Shown here piece after piece: positions 42,883-52,135 of a DNA stretch of 64,000 bases. The stretch is taken from assembly GCF_023015905.1 (NCBI RefSeq), contig NZ_JALKBD010000010.1:124001-188000 (forward strand), written 5' to 3'. Source of the stretch: Arenibacter sp. F20364 (lineage in GTDB: Bacteria; Bacteroidota; Bacteroidia; Flavobacteriales; Flavobacteriaceae). A model generated the notes under the pieces. It ran no database searches, was not told where the DNA came from, and was given only the letters and a program-made list of their open reading frames with translations. Positions within the stretch are counted from its first letter, which is position 1. Each line of letters opens with the position of its first letter. The position numbers and the translations under genes are program-made.

Positions 42883-45060
42883 TTAGACTAATACATTTTC
42901 AAAATCCGAATCGGAACAAAAAACGGCCGATATTCGGGATTCGTTTACAATTCTGACCATATCATCAATAGATACCCCTGGCTCAATATTAAAAATATTG
43001 ACGTCCGCATTTTTCTCCCTTACAACATTTTCCAATAGTTTGCCCTGATGCGTTTTTATGGTAGTGTGCTTTGGAAATCGGACCATGGTCTTTAAATCTT
43101 CTATATCCTTTTCACCAAATACCAATTTGGGGTCATTGTTAAGAATATGCACGTCTATATTGCCTTTCCAATTTCGGCAAATTAAAAGTGATGTCAGGGA
43201 GGACAGGTTATTGTTTCTAACGCTAAAAGTCTCTTTCCAATCTGCAGGGATATCGGTCATCCATAAATTGATGCTTTTTTCAATGGCCAGACTTGCCGTG
43301 GCAAAGGGGATATAAATAACCATTCCAAAATTATTCTTCTTGGTGTCTGCTATTAGTTTGTTGTAATATGATAAATTGGACGTTGCGGGGTCTATACTCA
43401 CAAAAATGATATTGGGTTTAAAGAATGCAGCATTTAGGGATTGCATACTTACATTTACGGTGGTGTTGAAATCTGTGTTATCTATTACCGAATAGGAAAC
43501 GGACAGATCACTCTCCTTAAATTTCTTAACAGCATTTCTAAGGAAAATTTCCATGTTTCTTTGCTCGGTCTCATTTTCATTTCTGAGGGCCAAGATCTTT
43601 ACGGAACCCTTGGGGTAAATAATGGAATGTATAAGTTTAAAAGAACTTCTAAGTTCCTTGGGCATAGTTACCGGAATCAACAAATCCGGGCGCCATGATC
43701 TTACTTCCCTTTCTTGCCGAAGGCTGTTTGTCTTCTTGGTAGCCCACTCTGCCAAGGCCGTAAACAGTCCACTTCTAGAGTCGCCCGCAGCCGATTTAAT
43801 GTTCATTTTAACCAGATATAGATAGAATATCACTATGAAGATCAAGGAAAATAGGGCTACGATCACATTCAGTACAAACATAATGGCTATGGAACCAAAG
43901 GCGCCAATTGCGGGTATAATTATAGGAATTTTTAAGGTTGGCCTATAACTGGGCAATCCCAAGGTTTGTTCTACTAGGGCCACTATATTTACCATGGCAT
44001 AGGTAATCATAAAGAACATGGTGAGCAAAGGGGCAATGGTATTTAAATTTCGAAGCGAAATACCAAATAGCACTAATCCTGCTGTGATTAACATGGCATT
44101 GACCGGCTCTCCCTTTTTGGATTTTTTGGCGAGTTCCTTGCTCTTGGGCAGTATGTTTTTTTCTCCCAAAGCCAATAGTATCCGTGGGGCACCAACAAAT
44201 GACCCAAGGGCAGAGGAAAGTGTAGCGCCTAATAGGCCCGCAAGGACAATAGGCCCGAAAAGGGATTTGTCTATGAATATATTGTAATTTTTAGCCAATT
44301 CATCTGGGGTGGCAATCACCGCCGCCAGGAATATCAAGCTGATATAAATTATTGTGGTTAGGATTACAGATGAAATGGTTCCTAGTGGGATGCTCTTTCT
44401 AGGGTTGGTGAGGTCCCCGGACATGTTTGCCCCTGCCATAACCCCGGTAACCGCTGGGAAAAAAACTGCAAAAACAGTCCAAAAGGAGGAACCGCTAAAA
44501 TTATTTTCGATAGATCCCGGGTATTCCCCTATCCATTGAATATTAAAATCCAACTCATTTACAAACAGGGCGCCGTAGATGGAGACCAGGGACAAAACGA
44601 TGATTCCCAAAATGACAAATTGAATTTTAAAGGCAAAACTCGTGCTGATAAAAGCAATGGCCATGACCACGGCAAAAATTACCAAGTCCAAAAACAAGGG
44701 ATTAATGTCAGGGGTCAATGTTTGTAAACCTTCCCTAAATCCGAAAATGTACATGGCAACGGCTATGGATTGGGCAAAATAAAAGGGAATACCTATGGCC
44801 CCTCCAATTTCCAGGCCCAAGGATTGTGAAATTAAACTAAAGGCCCCTCCACTGCCAATCCTGATATTGGTGGTAATGGAAGATAGGCTAAGTGCTGTGG
44901 TCAAGGTAATGGCGACCGACAATAAAACTATGCCCAAGGCACCCATGACGCCAGCATTGCCCACCACCCAAGGCTGCCTTATGTACATAATGACGCCCAA
45001 GATGGTTAAGGTGGTTGGTGTAAAGACCCCAGCAAAGGTCCCAAAGGTTTTCTTGGTCAT
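42883..45060 (-). CDS. SLC12-like cation-chloride cotransporter (APC superfamily)
   Basis: Inner-membrane transporter of 725 residues. The first 430 have about 12 helices and the SLC12 hallmark VFFPAVTGVMAGANMSGDLT (about 203-222) with NPRKSIPLGT, plus GSGGAFSLIS in helix 3 and GAFVGAPRILLALGEK-like LGSFVGAPRILLALGEKN. The last 290 are cytoplasmic, opening SWRPDLLIPVTMPKE and resembling the C-terminal domain of cation-chloride cotransporters rather than plain amino-acid permeases. The ion preference is not readable. It is a single-gene leftward unit. Confidence 0.88.
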   Translation of the reverse strand: MTKKTFGTFAGVFTPTTLTILGVIMYIRQPWVVGNAGVMGALGIVLLSVAITLTTALSLSSITTNIRIGSGGAFSLISQSLGLEIGGAIGIPFYFAQSIAVAMYIFGFREGLQTLTPDINPLFLDLVIFAVVMAIAFISTSFAFKIQFVILGIIVLSLVSIYGALFVNELDFNIQWIGEYPGSIENNFSGSSFWTVFAVFFPAVTGVMAGANMSGDLTNPRKSIPLGTISSVILTTIIYISLIFLAAVIATPDELAKNYNIFIDKSLFGPIVLAGLLGATLSSALGSFVGAPRILLALGEKNILPKSKELAKKSKKGEPVNAMLITAGLVLFGISLRNLNTIAPLLTMFFMITYAMVNIVALVEQTLGLPSYRPTLKIPIIIPAIGAFGSIAIMFVLNVIVALFSLIFIVIFYLYLVKMNIKSAAGDSRSGLFTALAEWATKKTNSLRQEREVRSWRPDLLIPVTMPKELRSSFKLIHSIIYPKGSVKILALRNENETEQRNMEIFLRNAVKKFKESDLSVSYSVIDNTDFNTTVNVSMQSLNAAFFKPNIIFVSIDPATSNLSYYNKLIADTKKNNFGMVIYIPFATASLAIEKSINLWMTDIPADWKETFSVRNNNLSSLTSLLICRNWKGNIDVHILNNDPKLVFGEKDIEDLKTMVRFPKHTTIKTHQGKLLENVVREKNADVNIFNIEPGVSIDDMVRIVNESRISAVFCSDSDFENVLV

Positions 45061-45272
45061 ACCTATATTCTATTAAAAGGGCTGAAATGAATTAGATTAA
45101 AGCATTTACCTACCTATAAGTTACTTATTTATTTTTGATTTGGCACAAATTCCGCGGTTTGAATTTAACATTTTGATGGGAGGTAGTTTTTGATGGGATT
45201 TTTCTCCATTGGCTTAAATGTACGGATTGCAAAGTCTAGACATTGATTTATCTTAAGGCGATAGGGTGTTCC

Positions 45273-46082
45273 TTAAAGTTTGGATACATCTATCTTAAAA
45301 AGTTCGGCAGCGTTCTTCCACAGGATGAGCTCTTTTTTTTCTTCAGGCAGATCCAATTGTTTCATAAAGTTGAGATAGGAATGCATATTGGAAATGGGCC
45401 AGTCCGTACCGTATAGAAGATATTGCGGATTGCCGGCATAGGTGATCATTTCTTCCAATTCATTTTTCATATACTTTTCAAATTTATAAGAAAAATCTCC
45501 CAATACTAGGCCGGAAATATCGCTATAAACATTATTGTTTTTATAAACTACCTCCATGCAGTCTTTGATCCAAGGGTTGCCCACATGGCAGATCACTATT
45601 TTCATATTCGGATTGTCCACAGCCACATCGTCTATGTGAATAGGATGGGAATATTTGATCCTCCCGGTAGGGGAATAGGTATCCCCCGAATGAAACATTA
45701 CCGGGACGTCATATTCCACTGCCATGTCATAGACCACCTTTAATCTATTGTCATTGGGGTAGAAGGGTTCATAGCCTGGGTACAGTTTTAACCCCTTTAT
45801 TAGGCCTTCATCCAGATATTCGCTAATTTCCCTAAGGTCCCTATGATTGTAGTTCAAAAAGCTGATACCTGCTACTACGCCCAAGTTATCCCTGCCACTA
45901 ATAGCCTCCACCGCCTGTTGGGTGCTTGGTCTATGCTCATTTACTTTGTAGGAAGTTAGGACCAAGGAATAGTCCACTTTATTTTCCTGCATCTTATCTG
46001 TAAGTAGATTAAGGCAATCTTCCAAAGAGACAACTCGATCTTCGTGGTAGTTGTTAATATGGGTATGGACGTCTATTATCAT
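45273..46082 (-). CDS. amidohydrolase-family metal hydrolase
   Basis: Cytoplasmic amidohydrolase-2/TIM-barrel enzyme of 269 residues. N-terminal metal motif DVHTHIN (H6, H8), then KGLKLYPGYEP, MFHSGDTYSPTG, VICHVGNPW and the C-terminal LLYGTDWPISN with the catalytic Asp. The motif set is that of PF04909-type decarboxylases or hydrolases. No signal peptide. The neighbouring VOC gene is on the same strand, 80 nt upstream. The substrate is unknown. Confidence 0.85.
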   Translation of the reverse strand: MIIDVHTHINNYHEDRVVSLEDCLNLLTDKMQENKVDYSLVLTSYKVNEHRPSTQQAVEAISGRDNLGVVAGISFLNYNHRDLREISEYLDEGLIKGLKLYPGYEPFYPNDNRLKVVYDMAVEYDVPVMFHSGDTYSPTGRIKYSHPIHIDDVAVDNPNMKIVICHVGNPWIKDCMEVVYKNNNVYSDISGLVLGDFSYKFEKYMKNELEEMITYAGNPQYLLYGTDWPISNMHSYLNFMKQLDLPEEKKELILWKNAAELFKIDVSKL

Positions 46083-46162
46083 AGCTGATGTATTGGTTTA
46101 TTATTAAAAATATTTAAGCATTCTTACAAATCGTATTAAAGTTTATATGTTGAGTAAATTAA

Positions 46163-46834
46163 TCAAGGGGCTATAACTTTTATTTCTCCATTTTTGAATT
46201 CAATGTAAAAGTGATTTCCTTTCTCCAATAAATTCAATTTAAAATCGGAAGAGTAGGCTTTGTCATTTGTAGGGTACCAATCTTTCCGGTCCATATTAAT
46301 ACATATAAACAGTCCGTTCTCATCGCCAACGGCACAGAAGTTTCCAAATGCACCGTCGTAAATTTCAATGCCCATTACTTGCTTTAAGCTGTCATAAACA
46401 GTTTTGACATCTTTTGTTGGGACTCCAATTTCAGATATTTCCAGGAATTGATCGGGTCCAAAATTTTGATCCGTTCGATTATTGAGATTTCTCCTTGAAA
46501 TAAGTTCTACGATGTTTTTGTCCTTGTCATAGAAATATATGGCTTTGGCATTCCAAGCGGTAAAATTTATTATTTGGTCCTCACCGTCCTTTAGGATTTC
46601 AAGTTTGGACTTTAACCATGTTAATGCTTCATGCTCCTTATTGGCAGGGATGTTTATGGCAAAATGATAGGGTGTTGCATCAATCTTTTCTTCAAAGCGA
46701 AGTGTTGAATTTCCGATTTGGAAGGAAACACTTTTTTCGGATTGTGCCAGAGTCTTCAATTCCAATACCTCGGCATAAAACGCAGCTTGCTCCCTAAGTT
46801 TTGAAGTGTATAATGTTAATTCCTGGATCTTCAT
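46163..46834 (-). CDS. VOC-superfamily protein (two-domain)
   Basis: Cytoplasmic 223-residue protein with two glyoxalase/VOC half-domains. The first (1-115) has LTLYTSKLREQAAFYAEVLELK and FYDKDKNIVELISR, which is typical. The second (128-223) is weaker, with FLEISEIGVPTKDVKTVYD. Metal ligands are incomplete by eye (E in VELIS is present). It may be a dioxygenase- or glyoxalase-like enzyme or a binding protein. Confidence 0.82.
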   Translation of the reverse strand: MKIQELTLYTSKLREQAAFYAEVLELKTLAQSEKSVSFQIGNSTLRFEEKIDATPYHFAINIPANKEHEALTWLKSKLEILKDGEDQIINFTAWNAKAIYFYDKDKNIVELISRRNLNNRTDQNFGPDQFLEISEIGVPTKDVKTVYDSLKQVMGIEIYDGAFGNFCAVGDENGLFICINMDRKDWYPTNDKAYSSDFKLNLLEKGNHFYIEFKNGEIKVIAP

Positions 46835-46908
46835 GACAAATTATGGAAGTAGCTGGTTATGGAATATTATAATTCACTGTTCTTGTATTCCTCGAAGATA
46901 ATAAATCT

Positions 46909-47100
46909 TTAATATACCGGAGGCAGATCATGGGCGTTTGGGAGTAGGAGATGGCGGGCATCAATGGCAGCGTCTATAGCTGTATTCGCTTGCCAGTTTA
47001 CTTCGTTCTTAATAGCTTGTCTAAGGACCCCTTAAAATTATGGTCAAAAATCAATTTCAATTGCCTCGCCTATTCTGTCACTTTGGGTCATGCCAATAGG
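46909..47100 (-). pseudogene. decayed coding remnant
   Basis: On the minus strand this gap reads as two short coding-like pieces in different frames: 47100-47044 (contains GMTQSDRIGEAIEIDF, then stop) and 47031-46909 (40 codons, with RQAIKNEVNWQANTAIDAA and HLLLPNAHDLPPVY, then stop). The composition is protein-like, with GC-richer codons than the flanking intergenic DNA. Both pieces are too short to be functional. I do not recognise the parent family; a frameshifted gene end is the likeliest reading. Confidence 0.4.
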
Positions 47101-47101
47101 A

Positions 47102-48217
47102 TTAGAATATTTTGTGGATAACTCTTTGTGGTTTTATGTGATTACTGGTTATTATTTCAAAATCGATAACACCCAATACCAACTTTTCATCAGTTAAAAC
47201 CTCCACTTTCCACAATCCGTCCACTACATTGTTTTTATAGGTATAACCGCGATAACCGCCATCCCTGCCACCTTTTATGTCGTAGCCAATATCTTCTATT
47301 ATTTCCCACTCAAACGTCTTGTCGTTGTACCATTTCCAGCGATGAAATACCGATTTTTTAAAATCGGTCGGAGCAAATATGGAGGAGAAAACATAAACGT
47401 CATCATTAGTTTGTTGAATGAATTTTAACCTGTGCTTTCGCCAAAAGATATACCATTCATCCGTTTCGTAGGCAACCATATAATTGTTGTTCTCCACCCT
47501 AACACTGTGAGCTACTATCCCGTTGTTCAAGGCAAGGGGGACAGGTGGAATTAGCCTAAAAAAGTAGAATATATTGATCAATAGGTAGATGGACATTACG
47601 AGTCCTATTAGCTTCCCTAAATGTATCTCGGTCCTGCTTGTGGGACTTGACCTATATATAAGTGTAATGAGCGTTAATGTACAGCATAGACTAACTGCAC
47701 CCGATATCACAAAAATATTGGGACTCATTTCCTTGATGAATACAGGAACCATAAAAGTGAAGAAGGTGAAACTGATAAAAAAATATACACTAAACTGTAA
47801 GTATTTATTGGATATTCTTTTTTTTAAAATTTCATTGGCAAACAGCAGACCGAGAAGGATGATCAGGAAGAATACTGTTTTGGACATGGACACACTGCGC
47901 GAGAAATACACGACATAGGCACTGGAAAGTCCACCAAAAAAAAATTGGATGGCCAATGGGTAATATTCTTCAAATCTTTCAAGTATGGTATTTTTCCATT
48001 TACCGTCATCAGCTAAATTATAGAGGTAAAGCACAATGGTTAAGGAAGTCATATGCAGACACAGTACCGTAAGATCATATAGTCTATCTATACGTCCCAG
48101 TGTTAGGGTGTCAAAAATAAATCCGCCGATGAAAAATAGGATGGGGGCATATTTTTCATGTTTTCTTATAAATCGCCGTAATCGGCTATTTCTAAACTGT
48201 ACTAGGCGTCTTTTCAT
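47102..48217 (-). CDS. DUF2914-domain membrane protein
   Basis: Inner-membrane protein of 371 residues. About seven predicted helices in the first 235 (FIGGFIFDTLTLGRIDRLYD in the first, FFLIILLGLLFANEIL, FFISFTFFTFMVPVFI). A C-terminal soluble domain (about 250-360) resembles DUF2914, with FHRWKWYNDKTFEWEI, GGRDGGYRGYTYK and GLWKVEVLTDEKLVLGVIDFEI. Function is unknown; DUF2914 domains are thought to be extracytoplasmic. Confidence 0.8.
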   Translation of the reverse strand: MKRRLVQFRNSRLRRFIRKHEKYAPILFFIGGFIFDTLTLGRIDRLYDLTVLCLHMTSLTIVLYLYNLADDGKWKNTILERFEEYYPLAIQFFFGGLSSAYVVYFSRSVSMSKTVFFLIILLGLLFANEILKKRISNKYLQFSVYFFISFTFFTFMVPVFIKEMSPNIFVISGAVSLCCTLTLITLIYRSSPTSRTEIHLGKLIGLVMSIYLLINIFYFFRLIPPVPLALNNGIVAHSVRVENNNYMVAYETDEWYIFWRKHRLKFIQQTNDDVYVFSSIFAPTDFKKSVFHRWKWYNDKTFEWEIIEDIGYDIKGGRDGGYRGYTYKNNVVDGLWKVEVLTDEKLVLGVIDFEIITSNHIKPQRVIHKIF

Positions 48218-48342
48218 CTCATTGGTAAGGACCTAAAACTAGAGCAAAGGAAGCTATTGGGATGACCCTTATCAATACTTTTTTGCTCCAAGTACGTTAT
48301 GGTGATCCAAAGATTAAATTCTATGGGATAATAGGGATGGCC

Positions 48343-49455
48343 TTATTGCCCCCCGTACAGTTTGTAAACTTCGGAACCGGCGCTTAAAAAAGCTCCTGTA
48401 CCATAGACTTCGGTCTTATCGGCCCAAGCCTTTCCAGGGGCAGCACCAATAGGCTGAACATAACCTAGCATACCTTCAGGGGTAACATGGCCAACCAGGG
48501 CGTTCCATCCCTTTTGTACGGCTGGACCAAAAGTTGCTTTATCCAAGATGCCTTGGTTTATACCCCATGCCAAACCGTAAACATTAAATGAGGTGCCACT
48601 GGTCTCTGGGGTAGGGTAGAATTTTTGGCCCAATAGGCTCATGGCCCAATGGCCTTCCGGACTTTGAATTTTCAGCAGTTTGTCTGCCATTTTCTTATAG
48701 ATATTAAGAAAGTATTTATACTCTTTACTCTGAGGATCCAATTCGTTCATAACATTAACGAGGCCTGCAAAAACCCATCCGTTGCCCCTTGCCCAGAATA
48801 TTTTAGTGCCGTTGTCCAATTTGCCCATATAGCTTTCGTCCCTATAATAAAGATTTTCCTTCTTGTCGAATAAGAAATCGGTGGTAGCCTTAAATTCGGT
48901 CATCATAAAGTCAAGATACTTTTTTTCTCCCGTCAAGTTATAAAGTTTTGCCCAAACCGGGGGAGACATGAATAGGGCATCGCACCAGTTCCAACGGCTC
49001 TGGTGATAAGGCGATTTCCATTTCAGGGAAGTTTGAGCAGGATGATACATAATAAAATTGAACTGCTCTTTGGTGGGCTCTATCATTTTATCGTCCTGAT
49101 ACTTTCTATATAGATCAATATATAACTGACCTACGGTATGATCATCGGCATGGTATTTTCTGCGGTGTAATTGCCAATCATGTTTTTCACCAATATCTTT
49201 GAGCCACTCATAATATTTGTCATTTTCTGCCATGGCTGCCCATTTCACCATGCCTACATACAAGGCGCCGTTGGTCCAGTCCAATGGGTGGTGAGGCTTT
49301 TCATGTCCGCTGTACAGACCCTCGTAATTATCTATCTGCCAGTCGGCCACTTTTTCCATGACATTTATAACTTCGCTAGGTTTTATTTCCTGGGCTTGGG
49401 AAAGGGAGCTAATGGCAAATAGTAGAAACGCTTTAAAAATGGTTGATCTGATCAT
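48343..49455 (-). CDS. GH88/GH105-family unsaturated glycuronyl hydrolase, exported
   Basis: Exported (alpha/alpha)6-barrel enzyme of 370 residues that hydrates and cleaves the terminal unsaturated uronic acid left by polysaccharide lyases. Signal peptide ends SSLSQAQ. GH105-like features: DWTNGALYVGM, HADDHTVGQLYIDLYRKY, SRWNWCDALFMSPPVWAKL (with the catalytic Asp region), FWARGNGWVFAGLVNV and ETSGTSFNVYGLAWG. No lyase is in this window. Substrate could be pectin- or ulvan-derived disaccharides. Confidence 0.92.
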   Translation of the reverse strand: MIRSTIFKAFLLFAISSLSQAQEIKPSEVINVMEKVADWQIDNYEGLYSGHEKPHHPLDWTNGALYVGMVKWAAMAENDKYYEWLKDIGEKHDWQLHRRKYHADDHTVGQLYIDLYRKYQDDKMIEPTKEQFNFIMYHPAQTSLKWKSPYHQSRWNWCDALFMSPPVWAKLYNLTGEKKYLDFMMTEFKATTDFLFDKKENLYYRDESYMGKLDNGTKIFWARGNGWVFAGLVNVMNELDPQSKEYKYFLNIYKKMADKLLKIQSPEGHWAMSLLGQKFYPTPETSGTSFNVYGLAWGINQGILDKATFGPAVQKGWNALVGHVTPEGMLGYVQPIGAAPGKAWADKTEVYGTGAFLSAGSEVYKLYGGQ

Positions 49456-49715
49456 TGATTGGATAATTTTTTATAGTTGATTATTGGCGAGTTATAGCAC
49501 TAAAGGATTTTGAAAACAAAACTTCCATTCACTTTGGATATTTTTTGGAAAACCATTTATACTGATAACATTCTTCAATAATAATAAATATTCGGTTAAA
49601 ATCTTTTTAATTAAGTGAATATTATGGTGTTATTGTAATAAAGATGTAATTAGGGATTGGAATGTTTGGTCTTACCAATTTTGCTAAAAAATAGGGATGG
49701 ATGCTGTTGTTCCTG

Positions 49716-50117
49716 TTACTTGGACCTATTTGATAGGGCCAATAAAACCGAGATGGCTTTTTCCGAGTCCTTGGTGTCCACAAAAATATGGTCGTGATAA
49801 TAACCGGCTATAACATTACAGCTTATATTATTTTTGGCCAGTTCTGATGAAAACATAGCGGTGAGGCCTACTGACTCCAGTGAGGAATGGATCCTTAAGG
49901 TAATCCAAGAAGCTACATATTGGTAAGAGAGCTTTAATTCGTCCGCTTTGTTTTTTTCTACTATTACAGTGGTTCCTTCTTTTTCCTTGAATTCACAAAT
50001 GGTATCTTTTCGGTCTATATCATCCAAGTTTTCCACAGTAGAAAAGACGTATTTCCCTTGGTTCAATTTAGGGGACATTTCATTTATTAGTTTGGATAGT
50101 TCTGTTTCACCCCTCAT
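49716..50117 (-). CDS. ACT-domain protein
   Basis: Cytoplasmic 133-residue protein with two ACT-like halves. The first half includes [19 protein letters not shown], where the family has an N-terminal strand. The second has [21 protein letters not shown] followed by [22 protein letters not shown]. Matches the small CASTOR/ACT-type proteins (PF10000/PF13840). ACT folds bind amino acids; no effector is known here. Confidence 0.85.
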   Translation of the reverse strand: MRGETELSKLINEMSPKLNQGKYVFSTVENLDDIDRKDTICEFKEKEGTTVIVEKNKADELKLSYQYVASWITLRIHSSLESVGLTAMFSSELAKNNISCNVIAGYYHDHIFVDTKDSEKAISVLLALSNRSK

Positions 50118-50157
50118 TTAATTCTGTTTTTTTATTGGCTCTGCAAAATTATTTAGC

Positions 50158-51327
50158 TTATACATTAAGTTTGTGGGCCATTTTTTGAGCGGTCAAAGCC
50201 AATTCAGTAGCTAGGAAACAATGGTCTTGTGACATTGCCGTTTCGGTACGGTGCACCACATCGTGGACAAGCTGTTGGCCATAGGGCATATAGATATTGG
50301 AACAATCAAAATATTTTGTTTCTTTTTGGTTTACCAAGAATAGGTGATTGCCCCCTTCACGACCGGCAATATCGATATACTTTCGCATTTCTATATACCC
50401 TTCCGTCCCCAGTATGAAGGTACGCCCATCTCCCCAAGTATCCAGTCCGTCTGGTGTAAACCAATCGATTCTAATGTAGCCGGTAGCATGGGAACTTCTT
50501 ACGCTCATATCTCCAAAATCCTGATATTTGGGAACTTCTGAATTATTAAAATTTCCAATTTGGGAAAAATTGACATCTGCCTGTTTGGAGTTGGTGTAAA
50601 ATAAAAATTGGTCACATTGGTGGGAGCCAATGTCACATAAAATGCCCCCGGCCTTATTGGGATCAAAAAACCAGTCGGGACGTGATTCTGGTCGCATTCG
50701 GTGCGGTCCAAGTCCGATGGTCTGGACCACTTTTCCAATGGCTCCTGCACTTACCAATTCCCCGGCTTTTACAGAGGCCGGATTGCCTAAACGTTCACTA
50801 TAGACTATGGAATAAATTCGCTTCGTCTCCTTTTGTACATTTTTTACTTCTGTAAACTGTTCCAAGGTAAGAATGCCGGGCTTGTCCGTCATATAATCCT
50901 TTCCTGACTTCATAACCCGAACTCCTATCGGAGCCCTTTCTATTGGAATGGCTGCGCTGGCCACTAGTTGAATAGAATTGTCCTCAATAATTTCTTTCTC
51001 GCTTTTTGCGATTTTAACGTTTGGGTAGCGCTTGGTGAATTGCTGCAACAATTCCGGCTCTTTGGCAAAAACGGCTACCATAATGCCTCCACCGTTGATT
51101 AGAGAATCTACCATACCATAAATATGGCCATGGTTTAACCCTATTACAGAAAACCTAATGGATTCTTTGTTGCCCAAAGGTTTGTTGGGCGGTAAAATAA
51201 TTTCTTCAGGTCTTGAAGTATTATGTAAGCTTTGGCCAAAAAGTTGGGATGGAATCATGGCAGTGGTGGCTATTCCGGCTATCGAAGCGAAGGATTGACT
51301 AATAAATTTGCGTCTATTGGATTCCAT
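50158..51327 (-). CDS. Gfo/Idh/MocA oxidoreductase, Tat-exported
   Basis: Exported NAD(P)-dependent oxidoreductase of 389 residues. The Tat leader NRRKFISQSF (R5-R6) is followed by a hydrophobic stretch ending SQLFGQ. The Rossmann motif is SVIGLNHGHIYGM, different from the GH109-like gene at 155, and the lysine motif DYMTDKPGILT replaces the usual EKP. GSHQCDQFLFYTN carries the catalytic-region Asp/His. It stands upstream of the ACT and GH105 genes on the same strand, so an uronic-acid or sugar-acid role is possible but unproven. Confidence 0.9.
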   Translation of the reverse strand: MESNRRKFISQSFASIAGIATTAMIPSQLFGQSLHNTSRPEEIILPPNKPLGNKESIRFSVIGLNHGHIYGMVDSLINGGGIMVAVFAKEPELLQQFTKRYPNVKIAKSEKEIIEDNSIQLVASAAIPIERAPIGVRVMKSGKDYMTDKPGILTLEQFTEVKNVQKETKRIYSIVYSERLGNPASVKAGELVSAGAIGKVVQTIGLGPHRMRPESRPDWFFDPNKAGGILCDIGSHQCDQFLFYTNSKQADVNFSQIGNFNNSEVPKYQDFGDMSVRSSHATGYIRIDWFTPDGLDTWGDGRTFILGTEGYIEMRKYIDIAGREGGNHLFLVNQKETKYFDCSNIYMPYGQQLVHDVVHRTETAMSQDHCFLATELALTAQKMAHKLNV

Positions 51328-51534
51328 ATGATTGATTTTTAACTTAAATTAATAGTAATATAATAAGAAAATTTTGCAAATTTTAAAGAAAGGTCAATCC
51401 GTTCCCATTTAGGGGTAGTTTGTAGTTCTATCAATAAGAAATTCAGCCCTGTTATTGGCGCTATGATATTTATCATTTAAAAGAACCCGAGTATTGGATA
51501 CTTTTAGATTGCAGTAATTCAAAAATTGAATATT

Positions 51535-51858
51535 ATGTCTAAAATTAACAAGAGTACAACTAAAAAAATTTACTGGATTTTAATAATCCTATCGATCGTA
51601 ATAGGATTTGTTTTTTATGGTACTTTGAAGGACCAATTTGGTCTGCCCTTCCTTATTTTTTTCTCCGGTGTCCCTTTTTTATTATTCGTTACAGGAAGTT
51701 TTGGTTTGATGTGGCCAAAAATTAAACCGACAGGGGACGAAGTGTATATTAGTCATGCCTTGTTAATAGGGCTTCTTTTTATTGTTCTATTTTTTATTCA
51801 TGTTTGGATTATTTTACCTCGTATCTGTCCAGATTTCGGAGCATGTTTAGGTGTTTAA
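51535..51858 (+). CDS. small three-helix membrane protein
   Basis: Membrane protein of 107 residues with three predicted helices (YWILIILSIVIGFVFYG, PFLIFFSGVPFLLFVTGSFG, ALLIGLLFIVLFFIHVWI) and a short tail (CPDFGACLGV). The ATG at 51535 is preferred to the TTG at 51526. No family recognised. It lies directly upstream of a decayed small gene. Confidence 0.7.
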   Translation: MSKINKSTTKKIYWILIILSIVIGFVFYGTLKDQFGLPFLIFFSGVPFLLFVTGSFGLMWPKIKPTGDEVYISHALLIGLLFIVLFFIHVWIILPRICPDFGACLGV

Positions 51859-51898
51859 TTTCAAAATGAGACAACGATAGAAAACGATAAATAGATAT

Positions 51899-52125
51899 AT
51901 GAGGCTGATTATCCTTTTTAATTTGCTGTTAAGTTTGTTTTATGCCAAGAATGGAAAGTAGGGAAAACGAGTGCACGTTGCCTTTTAAGCTCTTACATAG
52001 TAGGATATGAGGTGCCACATTAGCAGTATGTAAAATTAAGTGATACAACTCAAATTGGAAGGATATATGATGGATTTGGGAAAAGTCATTATAATGGATT
52101 AAATTTTCCAGGGTATGAATATTAG
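51899..52125 (+). pseudogene. degraded small exported-protein gene
   Basis: ATG at 51899 opens a signal-peptide-like MRLIILFNLLLSLFYAKNGK and stops (TAG). A different frame continues as coding-like sequence (TSARCLLSSYIVGYEVPH), is broken by one in-frame TAG, and resumes with QYVKLSDTTQIGRIYDGFG and HYNGLNFPGYEY before its own stop at 52123-52125. One frameshift plus one nonsense change would restore about a 75-residue protein, so this looks like a recent pseudogene. The family is unknown. Confidence 0.6.
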
Positions 52126-52135
52126 TTTTTAAGGA

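Noticed and set aside
42592-42891. Rightward open frame of 99 codons across the DoxX-transporter gap
   Set aside because: It overlaps both flanking genes, has no family signature and follows no clear promoter.
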